A DNA stretch of 34,604 bases. Source: an uncultured Collinsella sp. (GTDB lineage Bacteria; Actinomycetota; Coriobacteriia; Coriobacteriales; Coriobacteriaceae). Positions 24,471-33,163 of this stretch are shown here, in pieces. Where the stretch lies: the NCBI GenBank assembly GCA_900542635.1, contig UQOJ01000019.1, positions 1-34,604 on the forward strand, in the 5' to 3' direction. Every line of letters begins with the position of its first letter. Positions within the stretch are counted from its first letter, which is position 1. The notes beneath the pieces are model-generated. The model saw only the letters and a list, made by a program, of their open reading frames with translations. It was not told where the DNA came from and did no database searches. The translations under genes were made by a program, and so were the position numbers.

Positions 24471-24531
24471 GGAAGCTCCTTGCCTCCTATTGCATCGAAT
24501 CATACTGTCGATGAGTTTAGCGCACTCGACG

Positions 24532-24545
24532 CGCACAGATGTTCG
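24532..24545 (-). promoter_or_regulatory. candidate LexA (SOS) box upstream of uvrA
   Basis: The minus-strand sequence CGAACATCTGTGCG matches 12 of 14 positions of the Gram-positive/actinobacterial LexA consensus CGAACRNRYGTTYG. It lies 62 nt upstream of the uvrA start codon. uvrA is SOS-controlled in many bacteria, which fits. The right half-site is imperfect. Confidence 0.45.
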
Positions 24546-24606
24546 TAATACAAGATTCGCAGACCTTTAGCTTTGCGTATCGGGCGCTTTGTTTCTCGAA
24601 ATGCCG

Positions 24607-24646
24607 TGGAAAGGTTACAGTAATCTTGGAAAGGTTACAGTAATCT
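24607..24646 (+). repeat. tandem 20-bp direct repeat upstream of the LTA-synthase-like gene
   Basis: Two perfect, contiguous copies of TGGAAAGGTTACAGTAATCT (24607-24626, 24627-24646). A third, inverted half-site TTGCTGTAAC follows at 24662-24671 (9 of 10 matches to the repeat core GTTACAGTAA). The 20-bp period puts the copies on the same helix face. It looks like a multi-site operator or duplicated promoter element in the divergent uvrA / LTA-synthase region. Confidence 0.75.
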
Positions 24647-24683
24647 AATACTGAACTTAATTTGCTGTAACAGAGGAACGTCC

Positions 24684-26837
24684 ATGACCGAAGATATCCC
24701 CCTTGAAATCACTTCGAGCGACATGGCCAATCTGCCCATATTCATCGCCGTCCTTATCGTGGCCGCCGTCGTCGTGCGCGTATATTTTTCAATCAAACAC
24801 AATGAAAAGCCTCCCATTGCCCGCGTCTTTTGGTGCGCGACGCTCCTCATCCCGCTCGGCATGGTAGCTGCATGGATTACGAATCAATTGCTCGTAAATG
24901 AGGACAATTCCCTATGGGTCCTTTCTTATTCGGCGCTCGCTGCTGCCGCTGTCATACTTCTTGTCGAGCCCTTGGTTTCGGGACTAATCGACCAAACCGA
25001 TCTTGCGACGGGAACGGTTGCCTGTATTTGCCGTGACATCCTTGCCATCGCCGCTGTTTCAGCGCTCTCGTTCGTTTCACTCGAAATTGCCTGCAACGAA
25101 ACGTTCTATCGCATTCCCGCCAACTCATTTGGGTTTTCCGTCGGGTTGCTCGCGACGGTTCTGCTCTCCCTTTATTTGCTGGGACAACGTCATGGAGGCG
25201 TCATGGCCCTCGTGCCCGTCGTCTGTTGCATCCTTGGCATTGCCGAGCACTTCGTCATAACGTTTAAAGGCGAGGCCATCCTGCCAAGCGATATCTTGGC
25301 CCTTGGCACCGCAATGGAAGTGAGCGAGGGATACGAGTTTACCTTTACCGCCGGAATCGTAACCTCTCTAGCCCTGCTGGAGATTTCCCTGGGGCTTCTT
25401 TCGCTTATCCGACCGAGAAAGCTCCGTACACCCACCCATGTCTTCCCCGCAATCGCCGCCAACCTCTGCGCTTTTCTGCTAGTGACCGTTGTGGGGCTCT
25501 CGGGCTTTTCCAACATCGACTTGGAGCAGGCGCTGAATTTTGGATTTGACCGTTGGCAGCCCATCACCACGTATGCGTCTCAGGGTTTTATCACTTCGTT
25601 CACCGAAATGGTCAACGAGTTGCCCATTGAGAAGCCCGAAGACTATACGCCCGATGAGGCGCAGAGCATCGAGCAGGAGCTCGCCGCCGCCTACGACAGC
25701 ACGTATGGCTCGAGCGAGCAGCGCGCGGCGGCCGTTGCCCAGTTCAATGAAATCAAGCCGACGATTGTTGCCGTCATGAACGAGAGTTTTAGCGACCTTT
25801 CGTGCTTTGAGCAGCTCCAGGCGGCCGGGTACACCGGTCCCGCATTCTACAACTCGCTTCCCGACACACTTGTTCGCGGCACCATGCTCGCTTCGGTCAC
25901 CGGTGGCGGAACGGCAAACTCCGAATTCGAATTTTTGACCGGAGCGACAACGGCCTTTGTCGGATTAGGCAAAATCCCCTATCAGCTGTATCAGATGAAT
26001 GGCGTCAACAGCCTGGCAAAGGACCTTAAAGAGCTTGGGTATACCGCTACCGCTATGCACCCGCAAAACCCCGTCAACTACCATCGAGATAAAATCTATC
26101 AGCAGCTGGGCTTCGGAGATTTTCTTTCAATCGGCGATTTCGAAGGTGCGCCCTGTTACCATGCCGGCGTATGCGACTACGCCACCTACGACAAGATACT
26201 CGACCTGCTTAGAACCGACGAAGCGTCGCAGTTCATCTTTGACGTCACGATGCAAAATCACGGCGGCTACGACTATGGCACCGTTCCCGCCGAAGAGCTG
26301 ACAAACTATTGGGTCGAGGGAGCCAGCGAGGGCGCCAATAGCGCGCTCAACACCTATCTCACCTGCATCAACGCATCCGACCGGGACCTCGAGTACTTTA
26401 TCAACGAGCTCCGCAATATCGGCAGACCGGTTGTCCTTGTCTTTTTTGGCGACCATCAGCCGAGCGCCGCAACGACTCTCAACGACGAGCTGTACCCTCA
26501 GGAAGATACGGCAAGCCACGCTTTCCGTGTCTATCAGTCGACCTATTTCGTCTGGGCTAACTATGAAATCGCCGGCAATACCGAGCTCAACGTCTACGAC
26601 ACCGTCGGGGCAAACGAGATTGCAGCCATTACCCTTAATAAGATCGGCGCCCCGCTCACCGACTATCAAAAGGCCCTGCTTGCAACAAGGTCAGATGTGC
26701 CCACCATCAATGTCGCCGGCTATCTCGGTGCCGACGGGCTGCGCTACGACTTGGAATCTGAAGACAGCCCATACACCTCGACGATCGATAAGCTGCAGCG
26801 CATGCAATACCTCGAGTTCGCCAGCAAAGTTCAGTAA
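24684..26837 (+). CDS. LTA synthase family membrane sulfatase-fold enzyme
   Basis: Members polymerise or transfer glycerol-phosphate groups from phosphatidylglycerol outside the cell, as in lipoteichoic acid synthesis. The N-terminal half (about 17-275) has some seven to eight hydrophobic segments. The extracellular half carries the alkaline-phosphatase-fold motifs: MNESFSDLS with metal ligand Glu367, the nucleophile Thr410 in VTGGGTANSEFEF, NPVNYHRDK, and FFGDHQPS with Asp590 and His591. At 717 residues it is a little longer than typical LtaS. The ATG at 24684 has AGAGGAA about 6 nt upstream. It could instead modify another glycopolymer; polymer and substrate cannot be read from sequence. 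Confidence 0.9.
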   Translation: MTEDIPLEITSSDMANLPIFIAVLIVAAVVVRVYFSIKHNEKPPIARVFWCATLLIPLGMVAAWITNQLLVNEDNSLWVLSYSALAAAAVILLVEPLVSGLIDQTDLATGTVACICRDILAIAAVSALSFVSLEIACNETFYRIPANSFGFSVGLLATVLLSLYLLGQRHGGVMALVPVVCCILGIAEHFVITFKGEAILPSDILALGTAMEVSEGYEFTFTAGIVTSLALLEISLGLLSLIRPRKLRTPTHVFPAIAANLCAFLLVTVVGLSGFSNIDLEQALNFGFDRWQPITTYASQGFITSFTEMVNELPIEKPEDYTPDEAQSIEQELAAAYDSTYGSSEQRAAAVAQFNEIKPTIVAVMNESFSDLSCFEQLQAAGYTGPAFYNSLPDTLVRGTMLASVTGGGTANSEFEFLTGATTAFVGLGKIPYQLYQMNGVNSLAKDLKELGYTATAMHPQNPVNYHRDKIYQQLGFGDFLSIGDFEGAPCYHAGVCDYATYDKILDLLRTDEASQFIFDVTMQNHGGYDYGTVPAEELTNYWVEGASEGANSALNTYLTCINASDRDLEYFINELRNIGRPVVLVFFGDHQPSAATTLNDELYPQEDTASHAFRVYQSTYFVWANYEIAGNTELNVYDTVGANEIAAITLNKIGAPLTDYQKALLATRSDVPTINVAGYLGADGLRYDLESEDSPYTSTIDKLQRMQYLEFASKVQ

Positions 26838-26897
26838 GCCCGCCCATTCGCTTGGACCCATCGTATTGCAAGCACGCTCGGCCCAAATGCATCGCAA

Positions 26898-26927
26898 ATG
26901 ACTCCCGCTCGCAAACGAGGGTACAAT
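26898..26927 (+). promoter_or_regulatory. predicted promoter of mrp
   Basis: ATGACT (26898-26903) and TACAAT (26922-26927) with 18-bp spacing. It starts about 55 nt upstream of the mrp start codon and is the best promoter-like pair in the 145-bp gap after the LTA-synthase-like gene, where no terminator is seen. Confidence 0.5.
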
Positions 26928-26982
26928 GACGCTCGTGTCACACCACGGGGCCCCGGCCCCAACATATACAAAGGAGTCATAC

Positions 26983-27813
26983 ATGGGTTGCGAGCACGCA
27001 CAGGCCGCCGGCGGACAAACGTCGCCGTCGCAATTTGAGGAGAACACGCTGTCCGAGGTCAAACGCGTCATCGCTGTGCTTTCCGGCAAGGGCGGTGTCG
27101 GCAAGTCGTTTGTCACCGGTGCCATCGCCACCGAGCTTGCCCGTCACGGCCACAAGGTCGGCGTCCTCGATGCCGACATCACCGGTCCCTCTATCCCCAA
27201 GATGTTCGGTATGAGCGGACGCCACGTCCATGCCCTTGGCAACCTTATGCTGCCCGAAATCTCCGAGCACGGCGTCAAGGTCATGAGCTCCAACCTGCTG
27301 CTCCAAAACGAGACCGACCCCGTCCTTTGGCGCGGTCCGGTCATCGCAGGCGCCATTAGGCAGTTCTGGAGCGAGACCTCGTGGGGCCCCATCGACTACC
27401 TGCTGGTCGACATGCCTCCGGGAACAGGCGACGTCGCGCTCACCGTCTTCCAGTCGCTGCCCGTCGACGGCATCGTCATCGTCACGAGCCCACAGGATCT
27501 GGTCTCGATGATCGTCGCCAAGGCAGTCAACATGGCCGAGAAGATGAACGTCCCCATTCTGGGCATTGTCGAGAACATGAGCTATATTGAGTGCCCCGAC
27601 TGCGGCAAGAAGATCGAGGTCTTTGGCAAGAGCAAGCTCCCCGAGGTCGCAGAGCGCTATAACCTCGACATCTTGGGCCAGCTTCCCATTAATCCGGCAC
27701 TCGCCGAGGCCTGCGATAAGGGCGAGGTCGAGACCGCGCTGCCCGATGGCATGTTGCCCAAGGCAGTCTCTGCCGTCGAGGCTATCACCCCGCACGAGAC
27801 CGACGAGGCCTAA
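26983..27813 (+). CDS. mrp: Mrp/ApbC/NBP35 family iron-sulfur cluster carrier ATPase
   Basis: Cytoplasmic P-loop ATPase that holds and delivers [4Fe-4S] clusters. The 276-residue protein has the deviant Walker A GKGGVGKS at 35-42, the Switch region VLDADITGPSIPKMFG, VDMPPGTGD (Walker B-like), and the cluster-binding CPDC with Cys204 and Cys207 after ENMSYIE. The start ATG at 26983 follows AAGGAG with 6 nt spacing; the longer frame from 26926 overlaps the predicted promoter. It stands directly ahead of a flavoprotein gene, stop codon and next start being contiguous. Confidence 0.94.
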   Translation: MGCEHAQAAGGQTSPSQFEENTLSEVKRVIAVLSGKGGVGKSFVTGAIATELARHGHKVGVLDADITGPSIPKMFGMSGRHVHALGNLMLPEISEHGVKVMSSNLLLQNETDPVLWRGPVIAGAIRQFWSETSWGPIDYLLVDMPPGTGDVALTVFQSLPVDGIVIVTSPQDLVSMIVAKAVNMAEKMNVPILGIVENMSYIECPDCGKKIEVFGKSKLPEVAERYNLDILGQLPINPALAEACDKGEVETALPDGMLPKAVSAVEAITPHETDEA

Positions 27814-29085
27814 GTGAACGCGAGCGCCTTCTATGACGTCCTGGTAATCGGCGGCGGGGCTTCAGGCCTCGCCGCTGCCATTACGGCCGCACGCGCTGGC
27901 AAAAGCGTCTGCATCGTTGAGCGCGATGTCGCCTGCGGCCTTAAGCTCCTTGCGACCGGCAACGGCCGCTGCAACCTCTCCAACGAATCGATTGATCCAC
28001 AGCGGTATAACCACCCCGTATTCGTTGAATCCGTTATGGGCCCCCGGCCCGAACAAGAGCTTATGGGTTTCTTCTCCTCGCTGGGCATCATGACAACCTC
28101 CGAGGAAGGCCGGCTGTACCCGCGCTCCCTTCGCGCCGAATCGGTGCGCGACGCGCTTCTCAACGTTTGCGACCGCCTAGGTATCACCTTAATCTGCGGA
28201 GCCAACGTTGCCTCGGCGCACAAAGCTTCCGAAGGCTGGGCACTCCAAATAGACCGTCCAGCGCGGGCGCTCAAGGCAAAAAAGCACGACGACCGAAAAT
28301 CGGAGCTCCGCTCGCTTCGGAAAGCGCTCGCCGATGTCCCTCGCAAGAACGAGGCCCTGCAGGCACATGCCGTAATTATCGCCACGGGCGGCAACCCCAC
28401 CGGTATCGCCGATACGTTTAGCCTCCCCCTCACTTCGCTGCGCCCCATCCTCTGCCCCGTATCGGCAACGGTCGTTGGCGATCGGGCGGCACTCAAGACG
28501 TTAGATGGTCTGCGCGTTCGCGCCCGCTTGACGCTCACCCGTAACCATAGTGAGCTCTGGCACGAAGACGGTGAAGTGCTGTTTCGAGCCTTCGGCATCT
28601 CGGGCGTCGCTGTCTTCAACCTCTCCCGTCGTATCCAGCGCGGCGATACGATCCTGCTCGACGTTTTCCCCGACCTCTCCAAAGACGAGTTGCTCGATAT
28701 ACTTAACCGGCGCGTTGAGCTGCTCGGCGGCTTTTCGCCCCGCGATCCCCGTTGGCTCGACGGCATGCTCGCCCCGCAACTCTCCCGCGTCGTCTGCACG
28801 GCGTTCGAGCAGTGCCATCCAGGCTCCAACGATGTCATCCACCTGGTCTCGATCCTCAAGCACTTTAAGTTGCTCGTCGAGGGAACAGTCGAGGAGCGCT
28901 CGGCGCAGGTCACGCGTGGTGGCGTATCTGTCGAGAGCATCTCAACACCCAGTCTACGCGCGCGCAGCGCTGTCGACGCCCCGCTTTACGTCTGCGGCGA
29001 AGCGCTCGACATCGACGCCGATTGCGGAGGCTTTAACCTTGCATGGGCCTGGCTCTCGGGCATTCGCGCTGCAAGCAGCCTGTAG
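27814..29085 (+). CDS. HI0933/YhiN-family FAD-dependent oxidoreductase
   Basis: Flavoprotein of 423 residues, N-terminal Rossmann motif VIGGGASGLAAA (11-22), the family fingerprint KLLATGNGRCNLSN (44-57), and near the C-terminus CGEALDIDADCGGFNLAWAW, which contacts FAD. These mark the BaiN/HI0933 group of aminoacetone-oxidase-like or NAD(P)/FAD oxidoreductases; the substrate of most members is unknown. The GTG start follows the mrp stop codon directly, with GAGG 5 nt upstream. The family name BaiN comes from a clostridial bile acid pathway, but nothing else here belongs to that pathway. Co-transcription with mrp is likely. Confidence 0.88.
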   Translation: MNASAFYDVLVIGGGASGLAAAITAARAGKSVCIVERDVACGLKLLATGNGRCNLSNESIDPQRYNHPVFVESVMGPRPEQELMGFFSSLGIMTTSEEGRLYPRSLRAESVRDALLNVCDRLGITLICGANVASAHKASEGWALQIDRPARALKAKKHDDRKSELRSLRKALADVPRKNEALQAHAVIIATGGNPTGIADTFSLPLTSLRPILCPVSATVVGDRAALKTLDGLRVRARLTLTRNHSELWHEDGEVLFRAFGISGVAVFNLSRRIQRGDTILLDVFPDLSKDELLDILNRRVELLGGFSPRDPRWLDGMLAPQLSRVVCTAFEQCHPGSNDVIHLVSILKHFKLLVEGTVEERSAQVTRGGVSVESISTPSLRARSAVDAPLYVCGEALDIDADCGGFNLAWAWLSGIRAASSL

Positions 29086-29095
29086 CCGCGCAGTC

Positions 29096-29101
29096 TATAA
29101 T
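29096..29101 (+). promoter_or_regulatory. TATAAT element between the two flavoprotein genes
   Basis: A perfect -10 hexamer 65 nt before the second flavoprotein start. No good -35 is seen at normal spacing. A terminator-like hairpin follows within 20 nt, so it may be a promoter with an attenuated leader or a chance match. Confidence 0.3.
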
Positions 29102-29115
29102 CAAAAACGCATTCG

Positions 29116-29148
29116 GGCCGTCTGGGATACCGGACGGCCTCTTTCTTG
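29116..29148 (+). terminator. terminator-like hairpin after the HI0933-type gene
   Basis: Arms GGCCGTC (29116-29122) and GACGGCC (29133-29139) followed by TCTTTCTT. It lies between the two flavoprotein genes and 18 nt ahead of the next start codon, so it can stop the mrp transcript or attenuate the downstream gene. Confidence 0.6.
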
Positions 29149-29165
29149 CCTCTAAGGAGACCTCG

Positions 29166-30806
29166 ATGATCGAAATCACCCAAGTCAACGCGTCGCTCGA
29201 TGAAGCCGGCGATGAAAATGCCTGCCTCATTGTTGGCAAGCGAGTCGCCAAGCGCGTCCTACGTTGCAAGGACTCCGAGATCAAGTCCATCGAGCTCCAC
29301 CGCAAGTCAATCGATGCTCGCAAAAAACGAGACGTCCATTTTATCCTGAGCTTTCGTGTTGAGCTGACTAGTCCCCACCTCGAGCGAGAAGCGGTCGACG
29401 GCGTTTCCGAGCGTGACCGCTCGCGCGTACGCACGATAGAAGACGATGGGCCTTCATTCCCCTCCCCCGTCTCCGACGCACCCAAAGAGCGCCCCGTCGT
29501 CGTCGGTGCCGGATGCGCTGGCCTTTTCGCTGCGCTTACGCTCGCCGAAGCAGGTCTTAAGCCCTTGCTCATCGAGCGCGGCGACCCGGCATTTCGCCGC
29601 TCGCAGGCGATCGACCTCTTTCTAAAGGAGCGCATCCTCGACCCCGAGAGCAATATTCAGTTTGGTCTGGGCGGCGCGGGGACCTTCTCGGACGGCAAGC
29701 TCAATACGGGAACAAAAAATCCCGCCCATCGCCTTATCCTCGAAACCTTCGTCGAGGCGGGTGCGCCCCGCGATATTCTGTGGGATGCCAAGCCGCACAT
29801 TGGCTCCGACATCCTTCCCAAGGTTGTCACCGCTATATCCCAGCGCATCGAGCGGCTCGGAGGTGTCGTCCGTTATCGAACGAAGCTCGTCGACATTCGC
29901 ATCGACGCGTCTGGCGCCATCACCGGTATTGATGTCCAATCGTCCCAAGACGCCGCTTACGAGTCAATCGAGACAAAGCACCTCATCCTCGCCTGCGGGC
30001 ATTCTGCTCGCGATATTTTTGAGCTCCTTAAGGACCACAACGTGGCCCTCGCACAAAAGACCTTTGCCATGGGCGTTCGCATCGAGCATCCGCAACGCGA
30101 CATCGACCGAGCCCAATATGGAGCCTCGGCGGGACATCCAGCGCTCGGGGCGGCCCCCTACAAACTTGTTGCCCATCTTCCCAACGGCCGCAGCGTGTTC
30201 TCGTTTTGCATGTGCCCCGGCGGACAGGTTGTTGCCGCCTCTTCAGAACCGTGCCATCTGTGCGTCAACGGGGCCAGTCTCAATGCCCGCGACGGACGCA
30301 ACGCAAATGCCGCCCTGCTCGTTAACGTCACGCCTGAGGATCTTCCCAACGATGACCCGCTCGCCGGCATCGAGCTCCAGCGTGCCTGCGAGGCGGCCGC
30401 CTATCGCCTGGGCGGTTCCAACTGGAACGCACCGGCACAACTCGTCGGAGATTTCCTCGCAGGACGCGCCAGCAAGGCGCCCGGAAAGGTAAAGCCCACC
30501 TATCCGCTCGGTGTGACCTGGACGGCAATTGACGAAGCCCTGCCGCAGCATATCGTCGAGTCGCTCCGCCTGGGACTTCCCCTACTCGGAAAAAAGCTAC
30601 GAGGCTACGACCGTCCCGATGCCGTTCTTACCGGCGTGGAGACTCGTTCGAGCTCACCGGTCACTGTCACCCGAGACCGAACGTGCCATGCCGTGTCGAC
30701 CCCGGGCCTCTACCCTTGTGGTGAGGGAGCTGGATATGCCGGCGGCATCATGAGCGCGGCCACCGACGGCATCCGTTGTGCTGAAGCCCTGATCGCAGAC
30801 CTCTAA
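29166..30806 (+). CDS. NAD(P)/FAD-dependent dehydrogenase (COG2509-like)
   Basis: Flavoprotein of 546 residues, unrelated to its neighbour apart from the Rossmann fold. An N-terminal domain of about 110 residues, rich in basic residues (RKSIDARKKRD), precedes the FAD motif VVVGAGCAGLFAA (111-123). Further on are IQFGLGGAGTFSDGKLNTG and VLTGVETRSSSPV, both typical of this uncharacterised dehydrogenase family. The C-terminus YPCGEGAGYAGGIMSAATDG is the FAD-contacting end. The ATG at 29166 has AAGGAG about 6 nt upstream. The physiological substrate is not known for the family; I do not name one. Confidence 0.86.
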   Translation: MIEITQVNASLDEAGDENACLIVGKRVAKRVLRCKDSEIKSIELHRKSIDARKKRDVHFILSFRVELTSPHLEREAVDGVSERDRSRVRTIEDDGPSFPSPVSDAPKERPVVVGAGCAGLFAALTLAEAGLKPLLIERGDPAFRRSQAIDLFLKERILDPESNIQFGLGGAGTFSDGKLNTGTKNPAHRLILETFVEAGAPRDILWDAKPHIGSDILPKVVTAISQRIERLGGVVRYRTKLVDIRIDASGAITGIDVQSSQDAAYESIETKHLILACGHSARDIFELLKDHNVALAQKTFAMGVRIEHPQRDIDRAQYGASAGHPALGAAPYKLVAHLPNGRSVFSFCMCPGGQVVAASSEPCHLCVNGASLNARDGRNANAALLVNVTPEDLPNDDPLAGIELQRACEAAAYRLGGSNWNAPAQLVGDFLAGRASKAPGKVKPTYPLGVTWTAIDEALPQHIVESLRLGLPLLGKKLRGYDRPDAVLTGVETRSSSPVTVTRDRTCHAVSTPGLYPCGEGAGYAGGIMSAATDGIRCAEALIADL

Positions 30807-30835
30807 CGCACAAATTCTAGCGTGCAAAAGACATA

Positions 30836-30865
30836 GGCCCCGAGCTCCACAGGGAACTCGGGGCC
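30836..30865. terminator. bidirectional terminator between converging genes
   Basis: Perfect 9-bp arms GGCCCCGAG and CTCGGGGCC, 30 bp downstream of the flavoprotein stop and 7 bp before the uvrB stop. T-rich tails follow on both strands (TGTTCGCTATTTCTT on plus, TATGTCTTTTG on minus). Confidence 0.8.
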
Positions 30866-30871
30866 TGTTCG

Positions 30872-33112
30872 CTATTTCTTAAACCGTGCACCCTGGCGTT
30901 TTCTGCCCGATGCGAACGTGGAACCCTTGCGGGCCTGCGAGCGTAAGCGCTCGATCGTCTCGTCCTCAGACGCACCCTCGAGCATCGCCCGAATCTGAAC
31001 GACGGCATCGCGCAGGCGCGCCGCCTCCTCAAAGTCCATAGCGGCAGAAGCGTTACGCATATCCTCTTCCATGGTTTCGACAATCCGCACAAGCTCGTCA
31101 TGCGGCAGTTCTTCCAACTGCTCCGCAAGTGTCTGCTCGGGCGCCACCGTTTCCGGCACACCGCCCTCGCCCGACTCATCGGGCGTATAGAATGCGCCAT
31201 GGCCAAGAGAGTCGCCCTTCGAGCGTCCCTTGGACCCCACGGTCTTTTCGGCCTCGGCAATAAAACTTGAGATGTCGTTGATGGCCTTGCGCACCGTCTT
31301 GGGCACAATGCCATGTTCTTCGTTATATGCCATCTGAATCTCGCGACGACGCTGCGTCTCCTCGATGGCCTCTTTCATCGAATCGGTCACAACGTCTGCA
31401 TACATGATGACTTCGCCATCGGCGTTACGGGCCGCACGGCCAATCGTCTGAATCAACGAACGGCGGTTGCGCAAGAAGCCTTCCTTATCGGCATCGAGAA
31501 TTGCCACCAGTGAGACCTCAGGGAGATCCAAGCCCTCGCGAAGCAGGTTGATGCCAACGAGAACATCGATCTTGCCCTCGCGCAGCGTTCGCAGGATCTC
31601 GACACGGTCCATTGTCGCCGTATCAGAGTGCATGTAATTGACCTTAATGCCCGCGTCGAGCAGATGGTCGGTCAGGTCCTCGGCCATGCGCTTGGTCAAC
31701 GTGGTCACCAGCACGCGCTCCTTGCGGGCAACGCGCTCGCGAATCTCGTCCTCAAGATCGTCAATCTGGCCGCGAACTGGACGCACGTCAATCTTGGGGT
31801 CGAGAAGGCCGGTCGGACGAATAATCTGCTCCACGTCGTTTTGGCTCACCCGCAGCTCGTAGTCGCCCGGCGTGGCCGAAACATAGATAAACTGGGGAAT
31901 CCTTGCTTCAAACTCATCGAAACGAAGCGGGCGGTTATCGAGCGCCGAGGGCAGGCGAAAACCATGTTCCACCAGCGTCACCTTACGCGAGCGGTCACCT
32001 TCGTGCATGCCGCGAATCTGCGGCACCGTCACATGGCTCTCATCGATGATACAGAGCATATCCTTGGGAAAGTAATCGATTAGGGTAAACGGCGGCTCAC
32101 CCGGCTTGCGACCGTCCAGATGACGCGAGTAGTTCTCGATGCCGTTGCAAAAGCCCATCGTTTCGAGCATCTCAAGATCATAATCGGTGCGCTGCTGCAG
32201 ACGCTGCGCCTCGAGCAACTTGTCGGTCGCCTTGAGCTCCGCCACGCGTTTCTCGCACTCTTCGCTGATCGATTTCAGAGCGGCCTTGACCTTCGGCTTC
32301 TCGGTCACGTAGTGTGATGCCGGCCATACGGGGATGGCCTCGTACTCACGAAGCATCTCACCGGTGACCTCATCGATCTCGGCAATCAGCTCGACCTCGT
32401 CGCCAAAGAACTCAAACCGCAACGGATGCTCGGCATAAGGCGGATACACGTCGACAACATCGCCGCGCACGCGGAACGTGCCACGCGCCAGGTCATAGTC
32501 ATTGCGATCATATTGAATGTCGATAAGCGCATGGATAAAGTCATCGCGCTCGAGCGGCACCTTCTTGTCGACGTTTGGAGCCAGACCCGCATAGTCCTCA
32601 GGAGAGCCAATGCCATAGATACACGAGACCGATGCGACAACGATCACATCACGTCGAGAGAGCAGTGACGCGGTCGCCTGATGGCGCAGCATCTCGACCT
32701 CTTCGTTAATCGAGGAGTCTTTCTCGATATATGTATCGCTTTGCGGCACATACGCCTCGGGCTGATAGTAGTCGTAGTACGAGACGAAGTAGACCACAGC
32801 GTTATTGGGAAAGAACTCTTTGAGCTCGCTCGCAAGCTGAGCAGCGAGCGTTTTATTGGGGGCCATGACCAGCGTCGGCTTTCCCAGGGCCTCAATAGTC
32901 TTTGCCATCGTGAAGGTCTTGCCCGAACCAGTCACGCCCAGCAAAACCTGATAGCGGTCTCCGTCCCTCACGCCCCGCACAAGTGACTCAATGGCCTTAG
33001 GCTGGGAACCAGCGGGCTCGTATGGAGACACGACCTTAAACGGCACATCAGCGCCCTCAACGCCAAAGCGCTTAAGTTCACCACCAACGCGTTCTACTTC
33101 AAATTCCGCCAT
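30872..33112 (-). CDS. uvrB: excinuclease ABC subunit B
   Basis: Helicase-like damage-verification subunit of nucleotide excision repair, 746 residues, slightly longer than the usual 660-700. Walker A GVTGSGKT is at 59-66, the beta-hairpin YYDYYQPEAYVP comes next, then the helicase motif IIDESH and VLVTTLTKRMAEDL, GINLLREGLDLPEV and IQTIGRAARN. The C-terminal UVR motif, which binds UvrC, is at EEDMRNASAAMDFEEAARLRD. The extra length lies in a Gly/Glu-rich insert before this motif. The ATG at 33112 has TTAGGAG upstream and gives the typical MAEFEV start. It is separated from the transglycosylase gene by 51 nt. Confidence 0.98.
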   Translation of the reverse strand: MAEFEVERVGGELKRFGVEGADVPFKVVSPYEPAGSQPKAIESLVRGVRDGDRYQVLLGVTGSGKTFTMAKTIEALGKPTLVMAPNKTLAAQLASELKEFFPNNAVVYFVSYYDYYQPEAYVPQSDTYIEKDSSINEEVEMLRHQATASLLSRRDVIVVASVSCIYGIGSPEDYAGLAPNVDKKVPLERDDFIHALIDIQYDRNDYDLARGTFRVRGDVVDVYPPYAEHPLRFEFFGDEVELIAEIDEVTGEMLREYEAIPVWPASHYVTEKPKVKAALKSISEECEKRVAELKATDKLLEAQRLQQRTDYDLEMLETMGFCNGIENYSRHLDGRKPGEPPFTLIDYFPKDMLCIIDESHVTVPQIRGMHEGDRSRKVTLVEHGFRLPSALDNRPLRFDEFEARIPQFIYVSATPGDYELRVSQNDVEQIIRPTGLLDPKIDVRPVRGQIDDLEDEIRERVARKERVLVTTLTKRMAEDLTDHLLDAGIKVNYMHSDTATMDRVEILRTLREGKIDVLVGINLLREGLDLPEVSLVAILDADKEGFLRNRRSLIQTIGRAARNADGEVIMYADVVTDSMKEAIEETQRRREIQMAYNEEHGIVPKTVRKAINDISSFIAEAEKTVGSKGRSKGDSLGHGAFYTPDESGEGGVPETVAPEQTLAEQLEELPHDELVRIVETMEEDMRNASAAMDFEEAARLRDAVVQIRAMLEGASEDETIERLRSQARKGSTFASGRKRQGARFKK

Positions 33113-33163
33113 GGATACTCCTAACTCGTACATCTGCAGTATACGCAGGCGGTGGGCTTAGTC

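Noticed and set aside
24607..24646. Direct repeats as the start of a CRISPR array
   Set aside because: Only two copies, contiguous with no spacer, and no cas genes nearby.
24684..26837. Arylsulfatase
   Set aside because: The sulfatase fold is shared, but the nucleophile is Thr in GGGT with multiple N-terminal membrane segments, as in LTA synthases; there is no CxPxR or SxPxR sulfatase motif.
27814..29085. Bile acid dehydroxylation enzyme (BaiN)
   Set aside because: Family membership only; no other bai gene is present and most members of this family occur in organisms without the pathway.
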